In this document: positions 60,035 through 64,000 of the stretch, one piece after another
How positions within the stretch are numbered: position 1 is the stretch's first letter
Layout of the letters: the number at the start of each line of letters is the position of its first letter
DNA from: JAEUMY01 sp033764435
Lineage (GTDB): Bacteria; Pseudomonadota; Gammaproteobacteria; Burkholderiales; Usitatibacteraceae
DNA length: 64,000 bases
NCBI GenBank assembly: GCA_033764435.1
Contig: JANRIX010000048.1
Location: 1 to 64,000, forward strand
Direction: 5' to 3'
The notes under the pieces: model-generated
Told to the model about the DNA's origin: nothing
The model's input: the letters and a program-made list of their open reading frames with translations, nothing else
The model's database searches: none
Position numbers and translations under genes: made by a program

Positions 60035-61249
60035 TTATATTTCTACCCGGGTGGGGTCCGTTCCCGCCTCGGCGACCAGGACCTGAACCTGCAGGGGCAC
60101 CGCCGTGGGGCGGACGCGAATGGCCCGAAATCCGGCCTTTTGAAGCAAGTCCTTGTTTTCCTGCACTGTTCTGGGGCGTCCACTGCCCATGGCATGCAGA
60201 TAGATGCCGAAATAGGCGTGGCCCATGCGCGCGGCATCGGGTGCGGCAGCCATGGGTTCGGCCAGGATCAGCCAGCCGCCCGGCGACAGACTGGCCCGGA
60301 TGCGGGTCAGCAGGGCCAGCGCCGCGGCGTCGTCATGGTCATGCAGTACCCGCACCAGGCTGACCGTGTCGGCACCATCGGGCAGGGCATCGTCATGGAA
60401 AGAGCCGCCGACGAGCCTCACCCGATCCGCCACGCCGGCGTCCTCAAGGTTCCGGGCAGCGAGCGCCACCACCCCCGGCAGGTCGAACAGCATCAGCTCG
60501 AGATGCGGATGGCGCTTCGCCACGGCGGCCAGAAAGGTGCCGTTTCCGCCGCCCACATCGAGCAGGGTCCGGCGCCCGGCCAGGGGCACGGCGCCGAGGA
60601 TTTGCTGGGTGACCAGCGGCTGGGTGGCGGCCATGAGTTCGGTATAGGCGCGGACCACGTCGGGCGGTGCCTTGGCAGCGGTCGCCGGCTGGCCGGCATA
60701 GCGCCAGAACGCCGCCAGGCGGGTATCGCGCCCATCGCCCTTCATGAGGGATACCGGGTCGGTGAGGTCCTCGTACAGCACGGCGTGATGCCGGATCAAC
60801 GCAAGAAGCGCCGCGTTGTCCTGCAGGGCTGCGCCCAGCGCACCCAGCTGCCACCGGCCATCGGCGCGTCGATGCAGGAGATCCAGCGCCGCCGCGGCGG
60901 CGAGCAGACACTCGGCGTTCTCTTCCGGCAGTTGGGCGTGGGCGGCGATCGCGCTCGTGGTGGCGGGACCCGCCGAGAGAAAGGCGATCAGCTCAAGGCG
61001 AACGATGGCCAGCAGAACCTGGCTGTAAATGAATCCGGCGCAGAGATCGAACAGACGGGCGGCTTCGCGGCGGGCCATGGGGCGGGTCAGCCAGAAGCGG
61101 CCGGCCCAGTCACGGAAGCTGGCGCGCCCGACCCAACGGTTGCGCCAGGCGCCGATCTGATCTTCCAGCCAGCCCAGCATACGGCGCCGCGGCGGAGTCT
61201 CTGCAAGCGGTCCGCCTGACGGCTGGGCCGCCATGCTGCTGTCGGTCAA
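60035..61249 (-). CDS. crtF: hydroxyneurosporene O-methyltransferase
   Basis: 404-aa SAM methyltransferase. Dimerisation domain at the N-terminus (about 30-150, with RLFDLCAGFIYSQVLLAIVR in part) and SAM-binding motif LLDVGGGNGTFLAA, followed by VRLVGGSFHDDALPDGADTV in part. It methylates the 1-hydroxyl of acyclic carotenoids (spheroidene/spirilloxanthin pathway). The start overlaps the crtE stop (ATGA at 61246-61249). Confidence 0.92.
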   Translation of the reverse strand: MTDSSMAAQPSGGPLAETPPRRRMLGWLEDQIGAWRNRWVGRASFRDWAGRFWLTRPMARREAARLFDLCAGFIYSQVLLAIVRLELIAFLSAGPATTSAIAAHAQLPEENAECLLAAAAALDLLHRRADGRWQLGALGAALQDNAALLALIRHHAVLYEDLTDPVSLMKGDGRDTRLAAFWRYAGQPATAAKAPPDVVRAYTELMAATQPLVTQQILGAVPLAGRRTLLDVGGGNGTFLAAVAKRHPHLELMLFDLPGVVALAARNLEDAGVADRVRLVGGSFHDDALPDGADTVSLVRVLHDHDDAAALALLTRIRASLSPGGWLILAEPMAAAPDAARMGHAYFGIYLHAMGSGRPRTVQENKDLLQKAGFRAIRVRPTAVPLQVQVLVAEAGTDPTRVEI

Positions 61250-62151
61250 GCCGCGCGCCGGGAGAGTTCGCGGGCCATTTCAGGCGGCACCAGACGGAGC
61301 GCCTCCATCCGGATCAGCAGGCGCAGATGCTCGGCGCCGTTGCAATCGGGAATGGCGTCGGTCGCGGCCTGGACCAGGGATTCGAAATGCGCCAGCGCGC
61401 GCCGCGGGCCCATCTCGGCCGCGGCACTCGGCCGGCCCAATGCCGCATCCTGCCCGGCAGGCTTGCCCATGGCGGAGGCATCCTGGGCCACATCGCGCAG
61501 ATCATCGGCCACCTGATAGGCCTCGCCGAGCCGCTCACCCAGGCCACCCCAGCGGGTGGCGCTGGCGCCGGCAGTCAGGGCGCCTGCAACCGTTGCAGCG
61601 ACGAACAGCGCCGCCGTCTTGGCGCGGTGATATTCGGAAAGCGCGACCAGCTTTTCCGATTCCCACGCCTGGCCGGCGATGATGCCGTGGGGCATGCCGG
61701 TGGCGGCACAGATGGTGGCAAGCACGCTGGGCAGACGGTGCGGAACCTGCGCTGTCCCACGGACCAAGGTTTCCATGGCCAGCACGATGAGCGCATCGCC
61801 GGCCAGCACGGCCAGCGGTTCGCCATGGGCGACGTGCACCGTCGGCTTGCCACGTCGCAGCGCGGCGTTGTCGAAGCAGGGGAGGTCATCGTGGACCAGC
61901 GAGCCACAATGCAGCAGCTCGATGGCAACGGCTGCGGCAGTACTGGCCCGCGGACAGTCGTCGCCGCAGGCCGCTGCGACCGCAAGGCAGAGTCTCGCGC
62001 GCACCCGGGCGCCGCCCGGAAAGACGGCATCCCGCAGGGCTGCGCCCAGTCTGGGTGGTGCGGACAAGGCCGCGCCACTGACTGCAGCTTCCAGCGCCGC
62101 CTCGATCTGGCGGGACTGAGCCCGCAATTGATCCTGTCGCAAGGTTTTCAT
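61246..62151 (-). CDS. crtE: geranylgeranyl diphosphate synthase
   Basis: 301-aa isoprenyl diphosphate synthase. First aspartate-rich motif is VHDDLPCFDNAALRRG and the second YQVADDLRD; an FxxGG-like region precedes. It supplies GGPP for carotenoids and for the bacteriochlorophyll phytyl tail. First gene of the crtEF unit, with a promoter region shared divergently with crtD. Confidence 0.92.
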   Translation of the reverse strand: MKTLRQDQLRAQSRQIEAALEAAVSGAALSAPPRLGAALRDAVFPGGARVRARLCLAVAAACGDDCPRASTAAAVAIELLHCGSLVHDDLPCFDNAALRRGKPTVHVAHGEPLAVLAGDALIVLAMETLVRGTAQVPHRLPSVLATICAATGMPHGIIAGQAWESEKLVALSEYHRAKTAALFVAATVAGALTAGASATRWGGLGERLGEAYQVADDLRDVAQDASAMGKPAGQDAALGRPSAAAEMGPRRALAHFESLVQAATDAIPDCNGAEHLRLLIRMEALRLVPPEMARELSRRAA

Positions 62152-62239
62152 GCTGGACCTGCCTTTCTGCGCCGGTGGGCGGCTGGAAGCGAATCGGGAC
62201 GGACGGGAGCACAGCCAAGGTTGAACAACTGCAATATTG

Positions 62240-62257
62240 TGTAAGGCAGACTAGACA
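62240..62257. promoter_or_regulatory. PpsR/CrtJ-type site between crtE and crtD
   Basis: TGTAAGGCAGACTAGACA matches TGT-N12-ACA. On the minus strand TTGACT (62275-62270 by my count) and TAGTCT overlapping the site form a plausible crtE promoter at 17-bp spacing; TTGTGT and TAAATA may serve crtD in the other direction. One site could therefore repress both carotenoid units. Confidence 0.6.
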
Positions 62258-62309
62258 GTAAATATTGTCAAGTCAAGCGGATTCTCCGGGATTGGCTTAA
62301 CCTAGCCGC

Positions 62310-63830
62310 ATGACCGACGCCGCGACCCCGCCCGCCCGAACTGCCCGCCACGCGGTCGTGATCGGCGCCGGCATGGGCGGGCTTGCCGCCGCCATCAGCT
62401 TGAGGGCTGCGGGCTGGGCGGTGACGGTGGTCGAGCGACAGGGCAACCCGGGCGGCAAATTGCGTGCAATCGATGTCGGCGGCCAGGCGCTGGATGCCGG
62501 CCCGACGGTGCTGACCTTGCTGCCGGTGATCGAGCGGCTTTTCTCGCTGGCCGGTACCCGTGCCGGAAGTCATATCGATCTGGAACGTCTCACGACACTG
62601 GCCCGGCATTACTGGCCGGACGGTTCCTGTCTCGATCTCTTTGCCGATGCGGCGGCCAACGAGGCTGCGATCGAACAGTTCTCCGGCCCGGGCGAGGTGG
62701 ACCGGTTCCGCCGGTTCCATACGCACGCTCGGCAGGTTCACGACACCTTGCGCACGAGTTTCATGGAAGCGTCCCGGCCCAATCCGATTTTGCTGGCCTG
62801 GCGCATCGGCTTGCACCGGCCTGGCGCGCTGCTGGGCATTTCGCCCTTTGAGCGCTATTGGCAGGCGCTGGCCAAGCGATTCAACGATCCGCGCTTGCGC
62901 CAGCTCTATGGCCGCTATGCCACCTACGTCGGCGCATCGCCCTTTGCCAGTCCGGCCACGCTGATGCTGATTGCGCACGTCGAGCAGCTGGGCGTCTGGC
63001 GCATTCCGGGCGGCCTGCATGCGCTCGCGCGAGTCCTGGCGGACTTGAGCGAGCGGCAGGGGGCCCGCTGGCACCTCAATGAGCGGGTGGTGGGACTGGA
63101 CCCGGTCGCCGATGGCTGGCGGGTGCGGGCAGCATCCGGTCGTCGCTGGGTGGCGCAGGCAGTGGTCTCAAACGCCGACGTGTCCGCGTTTGCCGCTGGC
63201 GAGTTCGGGGACGCTGCACGCGCTGCCGTGCCGCCCACGCCGCGCGCGTCACGATCGCTTTCAGCCATCACCGTGAACGGCTTGTTCAGCGCGCGCGGCG
63301 TACCGCTGATTCATCACAACGTCTTCTTTTCGGCCGACTACGCCGCTGAGTTTGATGATCTATTCGCCCGGCGCGCGGTGCCCGCAGACCCGACGGTCTA
63401 TGTGTGCGCGCAGCAGCGCGGCAACGCCACGGATGCATCAGCCGCTGCGGCGCCGGAAGGCATGCTGCTGCTCATGAATGCACCGGCGGATGGCGGGGAA
63501 GCGGACGCCATGCCGCTGCCCGCCGATGCGCTCGCGCATGCGCAACGCCGTATCGCTGCCTCGGGTCTTGAGCTCACCTCGGGCGCGACACCTGCGGTTG
63601 TCACGCGCCCGGCCGATTTTGCCGAGCGCTTTCCCGGTAGCGGCGGTGCGCTCTATGGCGCGGCAGGTCATGGCTGGCGCGCTGCATTCAGCCGCGCGGG
63701 CGCCCGCAGCACGCTCCCCGGCGTCTATCTCGCCGGCGGCTCGGTGCATCCGGGGGCTGGCGTGCCCATGGCGGCACTGTCGGGTTTGCAGGCGGCTGAC
63801 GCCATCCTGCGCGACCATGGCCGGGGCTGA
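62310..63830 (+). CDS. crtD: methoxyneurosporene dehydrogenase
   Basis: 506-aa FAD-dependent desaturase. Dinucleotide motif VIGAGMGGLAAAISLRAAG near the N-terminus, GGKLRAIDVGG following, and at the end GAALYGAAGHG-type (GGALYGAAGHGWRAAF) and YLAGGSVHPGAGVPMAALSG, the CrtD/CrtI signature. It introduces the 3,4 double bond in acyclic carotenoids. Divergent from crtE and overlapping crtC by 14 bases. Confidence 0.93.
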   Translation: MTDAATPPARTARHAVVIGAGMGGLAAAISLRAAGWAVTVVERQGNPGGKLRAIDVGGQALDAGPTVLTLLPVIERLFSLAGTRAGSHIDLERLTTLARHYWPDGSCLDLFADAAANEAAIEQFSGPGEVDRFRRFHTHARQVHDTLRTSFMEASRPNPILLAWRIGLHRPGALLGISPFERYWQALAKRFNDPRLRQLYGRYATYVGASPFASPATLMLIAHVEQLGVWRIPGGLHALARVLADLSERQGARWHLNERVVGLDPVADGWRVRAASGRRWVAQAVVSNADVSAFAAGEFGDAARAAVPPTPRASRSLSAITVNGLFSARGVPLIHHNVFFSADYAAEFDDLFARRAVPADPTVYVCAQQRGNATDASAAAAPEGMLLLMNAPADGGEADAMPLPADALAHAQRRIAASGLELTSGATPAVVTRPADFAERFPGSGGALYGAAGHGWRAAFSRAGARSTLPGVYLAGGSVHPGAGVPMAALSGLQAADAILRDHGRG

Positions 63831-64000
63831 GCAGTTGGACACGTTGTTCGATACGCGTCGCCCGGTGCCGGACGGCGGCTACCGCTGGTGGTATCTGGAT
63901 GCGCTCTCCGACGACGGGTCACGTGGCATCACGGTGATCGTGTTCATCGGCAGCGTGTTCTCGCCGTACTACGCCTGGCGGCTCGCGCGCGGCCCGGTCG
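63817..64000 (+). CDS. crtC: hydroxyneurosporene synthase (partial, runs off the window)
   Basis: First 61 codons of CrtC, the carotenoid 1,2-hydratase. The family opening is plain: GGYRWWYLDALSDDGSRGIT followed by VFIGSVFSPYYAWRL. ATG at 63817 lies inside the end of crtD, a coupling common in this cluster. The remainder is outside the window. Confidence 0.88.
   Translation, partial: MAGAEQLDTLFDTRRPVPDGGYRWWYLDALSDDGSRGITVIVFIGSVFSPYYAWRLARGPV

Overview
The window looks like a chromosomal segment from a GC-rich, bacteriochlorophyll-containing, thiosulfate-oxidising proteobacterium, most likely a betaproteobacterium. The evidence is a purple-bacterial photosynthesis gene cluster (crtC/crtD, crtE-crtF-bchCXYZ-pufBALM-pufC with a tetraheme cytochrome), a complete soxCDYZ-(dsrE)-AX-(glcG)-BW cluster under an ArsR-type SoxR, and housekeeping neighbourhoods familiar from Burkholderiales-like genomes (tsaB-rimI-family 4 UDG-lplT, phoH-bcp, rhlE-typA). 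I see no rRNA, tRNA, CRISPR array, insertion sequence, integrase or phage gene.

Layout. 0-13 kb: end of an ABC-2 exporter, Ser/Thr kinase, TonB, an XPD-like helicase, a short AT-richer accessory patch (5.9-7.9 kb, including a HEPN-like protein), a TAXI binding protein, NUDIX, ChrA, two tandem heterodimer-like secreted/cytosolic paralogues and their divergent WYL regulator. 13-24 kb: DUF4189, an ArsR/AHSA1/DUF1801/glyoxalase cluster behind a near-consensus promoter, EnvZ/OmpR with a repeat-rich divergent control region, an EF-hand protein, a hydrolase and a DUF1800/DUF1501 pair. 24-41 kb: tsaB, rimI, UDG, LemA/TPM proteins, lplT, phoH, bcp, an ArnD-like deacetylase, a group II globin, rhlE, typA, rmuC and an S9 peptidase. 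41-51 kb: mobB-moaD-moaE (molybdenum cofactor, needed by SoxC) leading into the sox locus. 51-64 kb: the photosynthesis genes, with puf and sox transcription units converging on one shared terminator.

How the genes work together. Sox proteins oxidise thiosulfate in the periplasm and pass electrons to c-type cytochromes; PufC, the tetraheme cytochrome beside the sox locus, re-reduces the reaction centre encoded by pufLM. The bch and crt genes make the pigments, and TGT-N12-ACA sites upstream of bchC and between crtE and crtD suggest PpsR/CrtJ redox control.

The most unusual signal is not a gene. A perfect 12-bp palindrome, GCGAATATTCGC, occurs 22 times by my reading (about 0.004 expected for any given 12-mer in 64 kb of random sequence). 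Twenty copies lie inside genes, in all three reading frames, in both gene orientations and in unrelated protein families; two are intergenic and carry longer symmetric arms. It behaves like a highly iterated palindrome (HIP1-like in style, but a different sequence) maintained at the DNA level. A second item worth attention is a 75-codon membrane-protein gene with its own ribosome binding site placed between pufB and pufA, a position normally empty.
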